DNA from: an uncultured Collinsella sp.
GTDB taxonomy: Bacteria > Actinomycetota > Coriobacteriia > Coriobacteriales > Coriobacteriaceae
Assembly (NCBI GenBank): GCA_902470815.1
Contig: CABRHS010000007.1
Span: 54,880-118,879 of the forward strand
Direction: 5' to 3'
DNA length: 64,000 nucleotides
Below, in pieces: positions 23,403 to 32,289 of this stretch. A program made the position numbers and the translations under genes. Each line of letters begins with the position of its first letter. The first letter of the stretch is position 1. The notes beneath the pieces are model-generated. The model saw nothing but the letters and a program-made list of their open reading frames with translations. It searched no databases and was not told the DNA's origin.

Positions 23403-24596
23403 ATGCCAAAGACCCTCCTGCTGTGCATCACGGGGTGCATCGCCGCATATAAATCGTGCGAGATCACTCGTCAGCTGCAAAAGGCGGGAATCCGCGTGAA
23501 GGTCTGCATGACCGAGCACGCCACCGCCTTCGTCGGGCCCACCACGTTCAGGGCCCTCACACATGAGGAGGTGGCAGTCGGCCTGTTCGACGATCCCGCC
23601 GACCCCATCCACCACATCTCCCTCGCAAAGGAGCCCGATGCGGTCCTGATCGCGCCCGCCACCGCCAACGTCCTCGCCAAGATCGCGCACGGCGTCGCGG
23701 ACGACCTGCTCACCACCACCGTGCTCGCCACTGATGCCCCCGTGGTGATCGCCCCTGCCATGAACGTGGGGATGTGGCAGGCCGATGCCACGTGCCGCAA
23801 CATACGGGAGCTCGAGGACCGCGGGTACGATATCGTGCGCCCTGCAACGGGGTATCTTGCGTGCGGCGACACGGGGGAGGGCAAGCTCGCCGATGTCGAT
23901 GACATCGTCGCCCGAGCCCTGCTCGCCCTCGAGATGTCCGATTCGCTCGCCGGTGAGCGCGTGATCGTCACGGCGGGCGGCACGCGCGAGGCGATCGATC
24001 CGGTTCGCTACATAGGCAACCGCTCTACGGGAAAGATGGGTCACGCCATCGCGCGAGCGGCCCGCGCGATGGGCGCCGAGGTGACGTTGGTGACGGCGTC
24101 AACGTCTCTTTCCGTGCCATACGGCGTGACGGGCGTGCGCGTCGAGAGCGCGGCGCAGATGCACGCCGCCGTGAGCGAGCGCTTCGATGACTGCACCATG
24201 CTCGTGTGCGCCGCCGCGGTGGCCGATTACACCCCCGCGCACCCTGCGACGGAAAAGCTCAGCAAGGCCGACGTCGTCCTCTCTTCCGTGGAGCTCGTGA
24301 AGACGCGGGACATCCTCGCCGACATGTCCGCGAGAAAGGGCGACCGCATCGTCATCGGTTTCGCCGCCGAGACGAACGGCCTCGCCGATCGCGCGCAGGC
24401 AAAACTGGGGCGCAAGGGCTGCGATGCCATCGTGGCAAACGACGTCTCCCGCGATGACTCCACGTTCGGATCTGACACCGATTCGGTGCTATGGGTCACT
24501 GGCGAAAGCGTGGAGCAGTTGCCTTGCATGGGTAAACAGTCTTTGGCGTTCGACCTGCTCAAGAGGGCTGTGTCTCTAAAAAGTCAGGAATCTTGA
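23403..24596 (+). CDS. coaBC: Bifunctional phosphopantothenoylcysteine decarboxylase / synthetase
   Basis: The 397-residue fusion catalyses two steps of coenzyme A synthesis. The N-terminal flavoprotein CoaC domain (about 1-180) has [11 protein letters not shown], the active His in [10 protein letters not shown] and the PAMN motif. The C-terminal CoaB domain has [18 protein letters not shown] and [10 protein letters not shown], then later KTRDILADM and GFAAETN. It starts three bases after the zinc-ribbon gene and ends the long rightward run that began with the ABC-F gene. Confidence 0.96.
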   Translation: MPKTLLLCITGCIAAYKSCEITRQLQKAGIRVKVCMTEHATAFVGPTTFRALTHEEVAVGLFDDPADPIHHISLAKEPDAVLIAPATANVLAKIAHGVADDLLTTTVLATDAPVVIAPAMNVGMWQADATCRNIRELEDRGYDIVRPATGYLACGDTGEGKLADVDDIVARALLALEMSDSLAGERVIVTAGGTREAIDPVRYIGNRSTGKMGHAIARAARAMGAEVTLVTASTSLSVPYGVTGVRVESAAQMHAAVSERFDDCTMLVCAAAVADYTPAHPATEKLSKADVVLSSVELVKTRDILADMSARKGDRIVIGFAAETNGLADRAQAKLGRKGCDAIVANDVSRDDSTFGSDTDSVLWVTGESVEQLPCMGKQSLAFDLLKRAVSLKSQES

Positions 24597-24605
24597 AAAT
24601 AATCC

Positions 24606-24634
24606 TTGCATCCGTCGCAGGCTTTGGGTAAAGT
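24606..24634 (+). promoter_or_regulatory. tRNA-Pro promoter
   Basis: TTGCAT (24606-24611), 17-base spacer, TAAAGT (24629-24634), ending 12 bases before the tRNA 5' end. Confidence 0.8.
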
Positions 24635-24646
24635 ACTTCCTTGCTT

Positions 24647-24723
24647 CGGGACGTAGCGCAGCTTGGTAGCGCACTTGCATGGGGCGCAAGGGGTCGCTGG
24701 TTCAAATCCAGTCGTCCCGACCA
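24647..24723 (+). tRNA. tRNA-Pro (GGG)
   Basis: A 77-base cloverleaf with encoded CCA. The acceptor arms are CGGGACG and CGTCCCG, the anticodon loop is ATGGGGC (anticodon GGG) and the T-arm contains GGTTCAAATCC. The unusual C1 is typical of tRNA-Pro. It has its own promoter and terminator. Confidence 0.95.
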
Positions 24724-24734
24724 TGGAGCATGAG

Positions 24735-24763
24735 AGGGCGGCTTTTAGCCGCCCTTTTCTTTT
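24735..24763 (+). terminator. Rho-independent terminator after tRNA-Pro
   Basis: GGGCGGC and GCCGCCC pair across a TTTTA loop and are followed by TTTTCTTTT. Confidence 0.93.
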
Positions 24764-24835
24764 AGCCTAGATGGCTTAGGCCCGCGCAAAGCGGGTATCA
24801 TCCTTCCAGTGTTTTCATCGTGTAGGGAGTCGCGC

Positions 24836-25579
24836 GTGGCAGCCGGAACCATCAGGAAAAAGATCAAGAAGGAGCTCATCGGCACATCCGATTACCCCTC
24901 CAATAAGATCTTCACCATCTCCAACTTCATCACCTTCGCGCGCCTGATCCTCACCGGCGTCTTCCTGTACCTGTTCGTGACGGACTACAACCGTTACGTC
25001 GCCCTCGTCATATACGCCATCGCGGCGTCTACGGACTGGCTTGACGGCCAGATCGCGCGCATGACCAAGACGGTGAGCTGGCTGGGCAAGATGCTAGACC
25101 CGGTCGTCGACCGCGCCCTGCTGTTCTGCGGCGTGGTGGGCCTGGTTGCCCGCGACGAGCTCCCCTTGTGGATCTGCCTGGCCATCGTCGGCAGGGACAT
25201 CTACCTGTTCCTCGGCAACTTCGTCGTCAAGCGTTATCATCGTCGACCCATTGACGTCGTCTTCATCGGCAAGCTCGCCACGGCGCTGCTCATGAGCGGC
25301 TTCACGCTCATGCTTCTCGGTCTTCCCGTCCTTGACGGCCTGGGGCTGGTGCCCGATTCTGTCACCTGGCTCCCCGGTCTCAACGGAACCGCCGTTCCCC
25401 TGGGCATCTACTTCGTCTACGCCGGGGTGTGCTGCTCGCTTATGACGGCGGCGGTGTACACGTACAAGGGGCTTACCGCTATCGCGAACGCCATCGCGCA
25501 TCCCGAGGAAGAGGATGATGACTTCCTCAACCCGGAGATCGAGGATGGCGATGAATCTCCCGAGGGGGAGCTCGCGTAA
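24836..25579 (+). CDS. CDP-alcohol phosphatidyltransferase (PgsA-like)
   Basis: The 247-residue membrane enzyme has the diagnostic DG-x2-AR-x8-G-x3-D-x3-D motif (DWLDGQIARMTKTVSWLG, then KMLDPVVDR) and about six hydrophobic helices. Its acidic tail is Glu/Asp-rich. It transfers a phosphatidyl group from CDP-diacylglycerol to an alcohol; glycerol-phosphate or inositol-type acceptors cannot be distinguished. A second family member lies at 46133-46783. The GTG start follows GGGAG. Its place just upstream of the FHA and MerR genes parallels the pgsA2-garA-Rv1828 region of mycobacteria. Confidence 0.9.
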   Translation: MAAGTIRKKIKKELIGTSDYPSNKIFTISNFITFARLILTGVFLYLFVTDYNRYVALVIYAIAASTDWLDGQIARMTKTVSWLGKMLDPVVDRALLFCGVVGLVARDELPLWICLAIVGRDIYLFLGNFVVKRYHRRPIDVVFIGKLATALLMSGFTLMLLGLPVLDGLGLVPDSVTWLPGLNGTAVPLGIYFVYAGVCCSLMTAAVYTYKGLTAIANAIAHPEEEDDDFLNPEIEDGDESPEGELA

Positions 25580-25605
25580 TCTCGATGTGGGTTCGCGGCT
25601 TGCGG

Positions 25606-25647
25606 TAGAATGAATGTTTGAGTGATCTTATCCGGGTAAATACCCGG
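25606..25647 (+). promoter_or_regulatory. Candidate promoter with palindrome upstream of the FHA gene
   Basis: TAGAAT (25606-25611) resembles a -10 element; the -35 is poor. About 20 bases downstream lies CCGGGTA-AA-TACCCGG (25632-25647), a perfect 7-bp inverted repeat placed where a repressor would block early transcription. No T-run follows, so it is not a terminator. Confidence 0.4.
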
Positions 25648-25667
25648 TATCCTAGTAGGGGGTTCCC

Positions 25668-26078
25668 ATGGCCAACTTCGAGCAGAATGAGACGACGCGC
25701 GTCTTTCGGATGCCGAGCAGCGATGCGACGGCGCCCGATCTTATGAAGTGCGCCCCACTCGTCGTCCCGGTCCTCTCCATCATCAAGGGGCCCCAGACGG
25801 GCAATGTCTTCGAGCTCGATGCTCCGGAGATCACCATCGGCCGCGACCCCGCCAACACCATCTTCCTCAACGATATGACCGTCTCTCGCAGTCACGCGAA
25901 GATTCTCCGCAATGAGGCAGGCGTCCTCATCGAGGACCTCGGTTCCCTCAACGGCACGTGGGTCGACGGTGCGATCGTCAACTCAGCCCCCCTGCACGAC
26001 GGCTCTTCCGTGCAGATCGGCACCTTCACGCTGATGTACCACGAGAGCACCGTGGAGCGCATCGAAACCGGTGAGTAG
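25668..26078 (+). CDS. GarA/OdhI-like FHA-domain protein
   Basis: The 136-residue protein has a short N-terminal tail and an FHA phosphothreonine-binding domain (about 35-125: ITIGRDPANTIFLNDMTVSR, SHAKI and DLGSLNGTWVDG). The tail carries ETTRVFR at residues 8-14, the same kind of ETT motif that PknB- or PknG-type kinases phosphorylate in mycobacterial GarA and corynebacterial OdhI. Those proteins switch 2-oxoglutarate metabolism by intramolecular FHA binding. The MerR gene overlapping its stop matches the actinobacterial garA neighbourhood. The metabolic target here is not known. Confidence 0.9.
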   Translation: MANFEQNETTRVFRMPSSDATAPDLMKCAPLVVPVLSIIKGPQTGNVFELDAPEITIGRDPANTIFLNDMTVSRSHAKILRNEAGVLIEDLGSLNGTWVDGAIVNSAPLHDGSSVQIGTFTLMYHESTVERIETGE

Positions 26079-26964
26079 CTTGGCTGAGCGCAGCTACCTC
26101 AGCATCGGGCAGGTCGTCAACCTGTTGCGCGGAACCTACCCGGACCTCTCGAACTCAAAGATCCGCTTTCTTGAGGACGAGGGGCTGATCACACCCCACC
26201 GCACCCCCAAAGGGTATCGGCAGTACTCCAAGGCCGACGTGGACAGGCTCGAAGTCATCCTGCATCTCCAGAAGACTCGGTACATGCCCTTGTCGGCCAT
26301 CAAGCAGAAGCTCGACAGCGCGTCGGATCTCTCCACGCTGGCGTTCGAGGTCGGGCTGCTGGCCGATGCGCCGATGAAGGTCGCGTCTAAGGAGACCCGC
26401 CAGAAGCTCCACCTCATCGAGGACGTCCCCGATATCCTCGGCGTCGACATCGCGTTCCTGCGGCAGCTGGCCGACAACGATCTGATTCGAATCGTCCGCA
26501 GCCCGCAGAACCGCGAGCTCATCGATGGCCGCGATTTCGAGATAATCCGTCACTGCGCCGAACTCTCGCGCTTCCATATCGAGCCGCGCAATCTTCGCCA
26601 GTACGTCAATGCCGCCAACCGCGAGTCTGCCCTGTTCGAGCAGGTTCTCATAGGCATGCTCGGCACGGATGATTCCGACGACGATCGAGAGGCGAAGCTC
26701 GAGCGCGCGTTCAAGACCCTTCACGACCTCACCGACGGGGTGCGGACGGCGCTCCTGCGCAACCGCGTCTTCGAATCGCTCAACGCCGTGGTCGAGGATG
26801 CCGACGTCGATGCCATCGACGACGAGATCACGCGCGCCCAGCAGGCGGCCCAGGCGAACCCCGCCTCATACGCCACCGCATCCACCACCTCAGGCATCTC
26901 TCCGCTCGATGCGAGCGAGCTTGCAGCCCAGCCCATTCGCGTCCGTCCCGTGGACGCCGAGTAG
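26071..26964 (+). CDS. MerR-family regulator (FtsR/Rv1828-like)
   Basis: A 297-residue regulator with an N-terminal MerR helix-turn-helix (YLSIGQVVNLLR, IRFLEDEGLITPHRTPKGYR and YSKADVDRL). It is followed by a long helical region lacking the metal-binding cysteines of classical MerR proteins. It starts at a GTG overlapping the FHA stop by eight bases, so the pair is co-translated. Mycobacterial Rv1828 and corynebacterial FtsR occupy the same position and control cell-division genes; orthology is inferred from domain and context. Confidence 0.88.
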   Translation: MSSLAERSYLSIGQVVNLLRGTYPDLSNSKIRFLEDEGLITPHRTPKGYRQYSKADVDRLEVILHLQKTRYMPLSAIKQKLDSASDLSTLAFEVGLLADAPMKVASKETRQKLHLIEDVPDILGVDIAFLRQLADNDLIRIVRSPQNRELIDGRDFEIIRHCAELSRFHIEPRNLRQYVNAANRESALFEQVLIGMLGTDDSDDDREAKLERAFKTLHDLTDGVRTALLRNRVFESLNAVVEDADVDAIDDEITRAQQAAQANPASYATASTTSGISPLDASELAAQPIRVRPVDAE

Positions 26965-26976
26965 AAAGTCCCGAAC

Positions 26977-27510
26977 ATGGCATCCTACGATTACGAGTCG
27001 CACATCATCGATATCCCGGATTATCCCGAGCCCGGTGTTGTCTTCAAGGACATCACGCCCCTGTTCGCCGACGCCGACGCCATGCGCCATACCGTCAAGG
27101 ACATCGCCGATCACTTCCGCGATGCCGGCGTCACCAAGGTCGTCGGCCCCGAGGCGCGCGGCTTCATGATCGGCGTGCCGGTGGCCATGGAACTCGGCGC
27201 CGGCTTCATTCCCGCTCGCAAGCCCGGAAAGCTTCCTCGCGAGACGTATTCTGTGAGCTACGAGCTTGAGTACGGCACTGATACCCTTGAGATCCACAAG
27301 GACGCCATCGAGCCCGGTGATCGCGTCCTCATCGTCGATGACCTGATCGCCACCGGCGGCACCGCCGCGGCCACCGGAAAACTTGTACAAGATGTGGCGG
27401 GGGAACTTGTAGGGTATGCTTGTATCCTGGAGCTGACCTTCCTCAACCCTCGCGAGGCTCTCGCCACCGCGGGTGACCAGGAACTGTACAGCCTCATCAA
27501 GGTTTCGTAA
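26977..27510 (+). CDS. apt: Adenine phosphoribosyltransferase
   Basis: The 177-residue purine salvage enzyme makes AMP from adenine and PRPP. Motifs are IPDYPEPGVVFKDITPLFAD at the N-terminus, EARGFMIGVPVA, RKPGKLPRE and the PRPP-binding loop VLIVDDLIATGGTAAA. Its length is standard. It starts 12 bases after the MerR gene and ends 35 bases before the NlpC/P60 gene, all in the same direction. A purine permease is encoded at 32290-33603. Confidence 0.96.
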   Translation: MASYDYESHIIDIPDYPEPGVVFKDITPLFADADAMRHTVKDIADHFRDAGVTKVVGPEARGFMIGVPVAMELGAGFIPARKPGKLPRETYSVSYELEYGTDTLEIHKDAIEPGDRVLIVDDLIATGGTAAATGKLVQDVAGELVGYACILELTFLNPREALATAGDQELYSLIKVS

Positions 27511-27545
27511 CGAGCGCGCCTTAGCGTGCATCGAGGAGTTTACAT

Positions 27546-28622
27546 ATGACGCACAATAAACGCTGCTTTAACGTTCGCCGTGCGATTGTCGCCGGTCTTT
27601 CCGGTTTGGTCCTTGTCTCCGGCCTTCCCACCTTTGCTTTCGCCGACACCGAATCCGATCTCGCGGCGGCTCGCACCCAGCTTGAGCAGATCGGGCGCCA
27701 GTCTGAGCAGATCACCGCCCAGCTGTCCGACCTGACATGCGACCTGGAGCAAACCCGCAGCGAGATCGATCAAAAGAACGCCGAGATCGCGGAGCGCCAG
27801 GAGCTGCTGTCCACCTTCGTCTCCTCCGAGTACAAAGGCGGGCTCGCCGGCCTGCTCGACATCGTCATGTCCTCCCAGTCGTTCGATCAGCTCGTCTCGA
27901 GCGTCACGTATATGAATAAGGTCGCCAACACGCAGGCCACCACCATCTCCGAGGTCAAGGTTCTCAAGAAGGAACTTGATTCCAAGCAGGAGGAGCAGCA
28001 GAAGAACATCGAGGCCACGCAGGCCAAGGTCGATGAGCTCAACCAGCAGCGCGCCAACGCCGCCGCCGTTGTCGATTCTCTCGATGCCAAGCTGCAGGAG
28101 GAACTCGCCGCGGAAGCTGCCGCAAACGCCGCTCTTCAGCAGGGCCTGAATGCCAGCCAAGGCAATCAGATCGGAAATGTTCAGAATCCGGATGCCCCCC
28201 AGCAGCCCGAGACGGGGGATAACGGGTCCACTCCCGCTCCTGCCCCCCAGCCTGCTCCGCAGCCTCAGCCGGCCCCCAAGCCCGAACCCAACTATGATGT
28301 GAATACGGGCAACGCGATTGTCGATCGCGCTTACAGCTGGGTTGGTCGCGCCGAATACGTTTGGGGTGCGTGCTCCCCGGGTGCATTCGACTGCTCTGGT
28401 TTTGTGAGCTATTGTCTGACCGGCCGGTACAGCCGACTTGGAACCACCTATACGTTCCTCGACTGGCCCCGTGTGAGTGATCCTCAGCCCGGCGACGTCG
28501 CGGTCAACAGTGGCCACTGCGGTATCTACATCGGCGGTGGCCAGATGATCCACGCTGCGACGTATGGCGTGGGCGTCATCGTTGGACCTGTCCAGTCTGG
28601 CATGGTCTTCGTGCGTTACTAA
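27546..28622 (+). CDS. Secreted NlpC/P60 peptidoglycan hydrolase with coiled coil
   Basis: The 358-residue exported protein has a signal peptide ending near PTFAFA-DTES (about residue 34), a long coiled coil (about 35-205), a Pro/Ala-rich linker (about 220-250) and a C-terminal NlpC/P60 domain. The catalytic Cys is in FDCSGFVSYC and the His in NSGHCGIYIG. This RipA/CwlO-like layout cuts peptide stems during growth or cell separation, with the coiled coil as an autoinhibitory or docking module. GAGGAG precedes the ATG; a strong terminator follows. Confidence 0.93.
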   Translation: MTHNKRCFNVRRAIVAGLSGLVLVSGLPTFAFADTESDLAAARTQLEQIGRQSEQITAQLSDLTCDLEQTRSEIDQKNAEIAERQELLSTFVSSEYKGGLAGLLDIVMSSQSFDQLVSSVTYMNKVANTQATTISEVKVLKKELDSKQEEQQKNIEATQAKVDELNQQRANAAAVVDSLDAKLQEELAAEAAANAALQQGLNASQGNQIGNVQNPDAPQQPETGDNGSTPAPAPQPAPQPQPAPKPEPNYDVNTGNAIVDRAYSWVGRAEYVWGACSPGAFDCSGFVSYCLTGRYSRLGTTYTFLDWPRVSDPQPGDVAVNSGHCGIYIGGGQMIHAATYGVGVIVGPVQSGMVFVRY

Positions 28623-28631
28623 GTATTGCCA

Positions 28632-28663
28632 AACAGGCGGGGGTCAATCTCCCGCCTGTTTTA
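28632..28663 (+). terminator. Rho-independent terminator after the NlpC/P60 gene
   Basis: AACAGGCGGG and CCCGCCTGTT form a perfect 10-bp stem with a 9-base loop, continuing into TTTTATCTT. Confidence 0.93.
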
Positions 28664-28767
28664 TCTTACATATCGATAGATATGTCTCTAAAGTGCACGC
28701 CTGACTCTTAGGAGGGGTCCAAAGGTATATACTCGGGTAGCCAATTCTTTCGCGAAAGGACCGAGGT

Positions 28768-29652
28768 ATGACATGGGCACTCATCGCGGATTCTAGCTGC
28801 AATCTACGTGGCTACACGCCTACCGCTCCAGACTGCATATATGCTCTCGCACCGCTCAAGATTGAGGTTGGGGGAGAGGAGTTCGTTGACGATGAGCTTC
28901 TGGACGTCACTTCCCTTAACAAACGCGTATCTGAGGAGCCCGGGGCATCTGGGAGCGCGTGTCCGAGCGCAGGGGAGTGGGCTGAACTTTTCAAGCGCGC
29001 TGACAACGTGATCGCAGTTACGATCTCGTCCAATCTATCCGGCAGTTACGAAGCGGCTCAGATGGGCCGCAACCTTGTCATGGATGAGTATGCTCGCGAG
29101 CACGATGGTCGCATCGTGGGCAAGAACATACACGTTTTGGATTCCAAGGGTGCAGGGGGCAAACTCGAGATCATCATCCGTCTTTTAGATAGGTACCTAA
29201 CTGAGAATCCGAATGTCTCCTTTTCTGAGATGACAGAGCTTGCCGAGCGTATTTGCTCGCACTCCCAAGTCCAATATTCCCTGAGCAGCTTTGACAACCT
29301 TGTCAAGAACGGCAGGATGCCAAAGGTCGTGGGTGCGCTGGCGAGCGGGCTTTCCATTCGAATGCTCGGGACCGCAAGCTCGCAGGGAACCATACAGGTC
29401 ATCGCGCCCACGCGCGGAGATAAGAAAACGTTCCGTAAAATCGTCGATGTCATGTATGGAGATGGGTATCGTGGCGGCATGGTGTACATCGACCATGTCG
29501 ACAATCTCGATGGCGCCCACGCGCTCAAAGATGCCATACTGGCAAACTGGCCTGAAGCTGAGGTTAGCATCCTGCCTTGTGGCGGACTCTGCTCGTATTA
29601 TGCCGAGAGTACTGGCCTTATCGTCGGATACGAATGGAGTTCGCGTCGCTGA
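28768..29652 (+). CDS. DegV family fatty-acid-binding protein
   Basis: A 294-residue cytoplasmic DegV/EDD-fold protein. It starts MTWALIADSSCNL (the ADSSC segment replaces the usual DSTxD), and has TISSNLSGSYEAA (the Ser that holds the fatty-acid carboxylate) and FDNLVKNGRMPK. Some DegV proteins are FakB subunits presenting fatty acids to the FakA kinase; no fakA is adjacent. The gene stands alone between two hairpins. GAAAGGA precedes the ATG. Confidence 0.88.
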   Translation: MTWALIADSSCNLRGYTPTAPDCIYALAPLKIEVGGEEFVDDELLDVTSLNKRVSEEPGASGSACPSAGEWAELFKRADNVIAVTISSNLSGSYEAAQMGRNLVMDEYAREHDGRIVGKNIHVLDSKGAGGKLEIIIRLLDRYLTENPNVSFSEMTELAERICSHSQVQYSLSSFDNLVKNGRMPKVVGALASGLSIRMLGTASSQGTIQVIAPTRGDKKTFRKIVDVMYGDGYRGGMVYIDHVDNLDGAHALKDAILANWPEAEVSILPCGGLCSYYAESTGLIVGYEWSSRR

Positions 29653-29716
29653 GTAGCCTGCCTCGCGGCAATGCTGATTTTCCAGTCGAGATCGATGGTC
29701 TCCAACTTACATCAAC

Positions 29717-29746
29717 GGTGCCCCCGGATAATGAGTCGGGGGCACC
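29717..29746. terminator. Strong GC hairpin downstream of the DegV gene
   Basis: GGTGCCCCCG (29717-29726) and CGGGGGCACC (29737-29746) pair perfectly over a 10-base loop. No T-run follows, so termination is probable but not typical. The rest of the 211-base gap to trxB is AT-rich with no gene seen. Confidence 0.5.
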
Positions 29747-29863
29747 ATCCGAAGGTCTATCGAGCTGAAAGGCAAAATCGGCATTGTTACTACTTTACAT
29801 AATATATATTATCACGAATATGTAGGTGAGTTGAATTTGACATGGAGTGCCATGGTTCTCTGG

Positions 29864-30814
29864 TCACGCGTGACTGGATGCATTTCGCATCTCCAGATAA
29901 TGATATGCGGATGTTGCGGCTATGGCGCCATCCGATGCCGCAGTGATGACCTGCCGAAGGGATTTCGAACGCATATCGCCGGCGCAAAACAATCCCGGAG
30001 TCCTGGTGGCCATGGCCTCATCGGTCACCACGCCGCCATCGGGACCCAAATCGACATACGGATCAACTAGAGTGACTGACGGGTCGTGGCCGACAGCGAC
30101 GAATATGCCAACCGATCCCTCGTCAAATGTCTCGACATGCTTGGACCCCGTTGCATTGTCCCTGAACTCGATCTGGCCGATGAACGTCCTTCCGCTAACG
30201 GCGGTAATACTAGTTTGGTACCTCACTGTAATGTTATCTTTCTTTGCGAGGCGTTCGACCATCCCGCGAGATGCCCTGAATGCATCCCTTCGCACGATGA
30301 CCTCGACGCTCTCGGCGATATTCGCGAGATACAGGGCCTCCTCAACGGCCGAGTTCCCCCCACCGATTATGAAGACGCGCTTGCCTTTGTAGAACATTCC
30401 ATCGCATGTCGCGCAATACGAGACGCCTCTTCCTCGGAACGCATCCTCACCGTCGAATCCGCCGAGACGCGGCGTGGCTCCCGTGGCGACGATGACGGAC
30501 GGTGCCGAATACGTTGCCATATCTGTCTTGACAATAAACTCGCCAATCTCATTGAATTCGATTGACGAGACCGAGCCGTACTCCGATTGTGCACCGGCCT
30601 GCTCTGCGTGGGCCTGCATCTTCTGTCCCAATTCCGCACCCGAGCAATTGGGGATTCCCGGATAGTTGTCTATCATGTCCGACGTGGCGATCTGTCCACC
30701 CGGCATTCCGTGCTCGAGCACGAGAACGTCGAGACTGGCACGGGCGGCGTACAGACCCGCTGAGTAACCTGCGGGTCCGCCACCGATCACGATGAGGTCG
30801 TGCGTTGCTTCCAT
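29864..30814 (-). CDS. trxB: Thioredoxin-disulfide reductase
   Basis: A 316-residue flavoprotein reducing thioredoxin with NADPH. The FAD site is IVIGGGPAGYSAG (about residues 8-20), the redox-active pair is CATC (C134 and C137) in SYCATCDGMF, the NADPH site is FIIGGGNSAVEEA, and the C-terminal FAD contact is LFCAGDMRSK. No thioredoxin gene is adjacent. AAGGAATGG precedes the ATG. It is transcribed divergently from the glycosyltransferase gene across about 110 bases. Confidence 0.96.
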   Translation of the reverse strand: MEATHDLIVIGGGPAGYSAGLYAARASLDVLVLEHGMPGGQIATSDMIDNYPGIPNCSGAELGQKMQAHAEQAGAQSEYGSVSSIEFNEIGEFIVKTDMATYSAPSVIVATGATPRLGGFDGEDAFRGRGVSYCATCDGMFYKGKRVFIIGGGNSAVEEALYLANIAESVEVIVRRDAFRASRGMVERLAKKDNITVRYQTSITAVSGRTFIGQIEFRDNATGSKHVETFDEGSVGIFVAVGHDPSVTLVDPYVDLGPDGGVVTDEAMATRTPGLFCAGDMRSKSLRQVITAASDGAIAATSAYHYLEMRNASSHA

Positions 30815-30925
30815 GGTTCTTCCATTCCTTTCGGTACGTCATTTCTCTGCTCTTACCCCATTCGCCAAACCTCTTGCACGCGTGGTCGTACAATGCTGAT
30901 AACACCTGATCACGGAGAGTTCGAT

Positions 30926-32224
30926 ATGACGTCTGATTCCCATAACGATACAGTTCGCGACGAGGGGTCTATCGCTTGCGCCGACGCGCATTCTGGGGCT
31001 GATTCGCGCCGTCCCGTCATCACCATCATGCATGCATCTGTCGGATCGGGCCATCGTGCCGCCGCCAATGCGATTGCTCAGGCGGTGGAGCTGCTACGGG
31101 GCACACACGGTGTTCCGGCTGATGTAAAGGTCGATGTCCTCGACGTTCTCGACTTTGGCAGGATCAGATTCGACGGCAACAAGACCGCTGCCGCGTTCAC
31201 CGGCGCAACGCGGCCGATCTACGACGTGGCTTGGAGATTCACGCTTACCGGCCGTTTTCTGTGGGGCGGCGGATCGGCATGGTCAAAGCTCATGTTCAGG
31301 TCATTCAACGATTACGTGGTCGCCAATCGCCCCCTAGCCGTCATCTGCACGCACATCACCGCTGCAAACACGGCCGTCGGGGCGCGCATGATAACGGGAG
31401 TCGACTTCCCGCTCGTATGCGTTCCCACGGATTACGAAATCGAGGGCTGGTGGCCCCATAAGGAGACGGACCTGTTTTGCGTCGCGACGGAATTCATGGC
31501 GGAGACGCTCAGGCCCCGCAGGGTTCCCGAGCGGTGCATCGAGGTCACCGGCATCCCCATTCGCCCTGGATTTGGCGAGCATCGAGATTGCGAGGCGGAT
31601 CGCGATGCGTTCGGCCTACCGCGCGACAAGACACTCGTTCTTGTTATGGCCGGTGCGGCGCTCCCTCAACCATATGTGCGATTCCGCGCGGCGATGGAAG
31701 AGACGCTCCCCTACCTGCGCAGCTTCGAGGACATGCATTTCGTGTTCCTCCCAGGCAAAGACGCCGGTTACGCGGCGCATCTCAAAGCTGTGTTTGAGGG
31801 CATGAAACTGCCCAATGCAACCGTTTTGGATTACGTTGACGATATGGCCGCTCTTATGCACGCCTGCGATCTCGCGATTCTCAAATCAGGTGGATTGACC
31901 GTCACGGAATGTCTCTGCGCCGAGTTGCCGATGATCTTGCTGGGCAAATCTTACGGCCAGGAGAAATCGAATACCGCCATGCTCACGTCATTCGGCGCGA
32001 CCCTCCATGCCACAACGTCGCGGGAGCTCATCATGCAACTGCGTCATCTCCATGACAACTCGGAGGCGCTCCATGGCCTTTTGGTCAATGCGAATGCCCT
32101 TCGCAGGCCCGATGCGGCAAAGGATATCGTGCGCAAAACCATGAGGCTCGTCGGAGTGCCCTGCGAGCGCGAGCGCCATTTCGCCGAGTTCTATTGGGGA
32201 GGCAGGCCCGCTCACATACGTTGA
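30926..32224 (+). CDS. MGDG synthase-type glycosyltransferase (GT28, UgtP-like)
   Basis: The 432-residue enzyme is of the diacylglycerol glycosyltransferase/MGDG-synthase family. The N-terminal domain has HASVGSGHRAAANAI (the GSGH acceptor motif) and the C-terminal GT-B half has ILKSGGLTVTECLCAELPMI. It most likely glycosylates diacylglycerol at the inner membrane to make glycolipid or lipoteichoic-acid anchors. The ATG at 30926 has GGAGAG seven bases upstream; an upstream ATG at 30893 is less well placed. The sugar donor is not determined. Confidence 0.88.
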   Translation: MTSDSHNDTVRDEGSIACADAHSGADSRRPVITIMHASVGSGHRAAANAIAQAVELLRGTHGVPADVKVDVLDVLDFGRIRFDGNKTAAAFTGATRPIYDVAWRFTLTGRFLWGGGSAWSKLMFRSFNDYVVANRPLAVICTHITAANTAVGARMITGVDFPLVCVPTDYEIEGWWPHKETDLFCVATEFMAETLRPRRVPERCIEVTGIPIRPGFGEHRDCEADRDAFGLPRDKTLVLVMAGAALPQPYVRFRAAMEETLPYLRSFEDMHFVFLPGKDAGYAAHLKAVFEGMKLPNATVLDYVDDMAALMHACDLAILKSGGLTVTECLCAELPMILLGKSYGQEKSNTAMLTSFGATLHATTSRELIMQLRHLHDNSEALHGLLVNANALRRPDAAKDIVRKTMRLVGVPCERERHFAEFYWGGRPAHIR

Positions 32225-32233
32225 CGCCTAGCT

Positions 32234-32271
32234 AAAAAAGGCCTCGCGGACATATGCCGCGAGGCCTTTTT
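32234..32271. terminator. Bidirectional terminator between the GT28 gene and the purine permease
   Basis: AAAAAAGGCCTCGCGG and its complement surround a 7-base loop, with A-tract on the left and T-tract on the right, so it can stop transcription from both converging genes. Confidence 0.95.
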
Positions 32272-32289
32272 CATCATCGCCATGAATGT

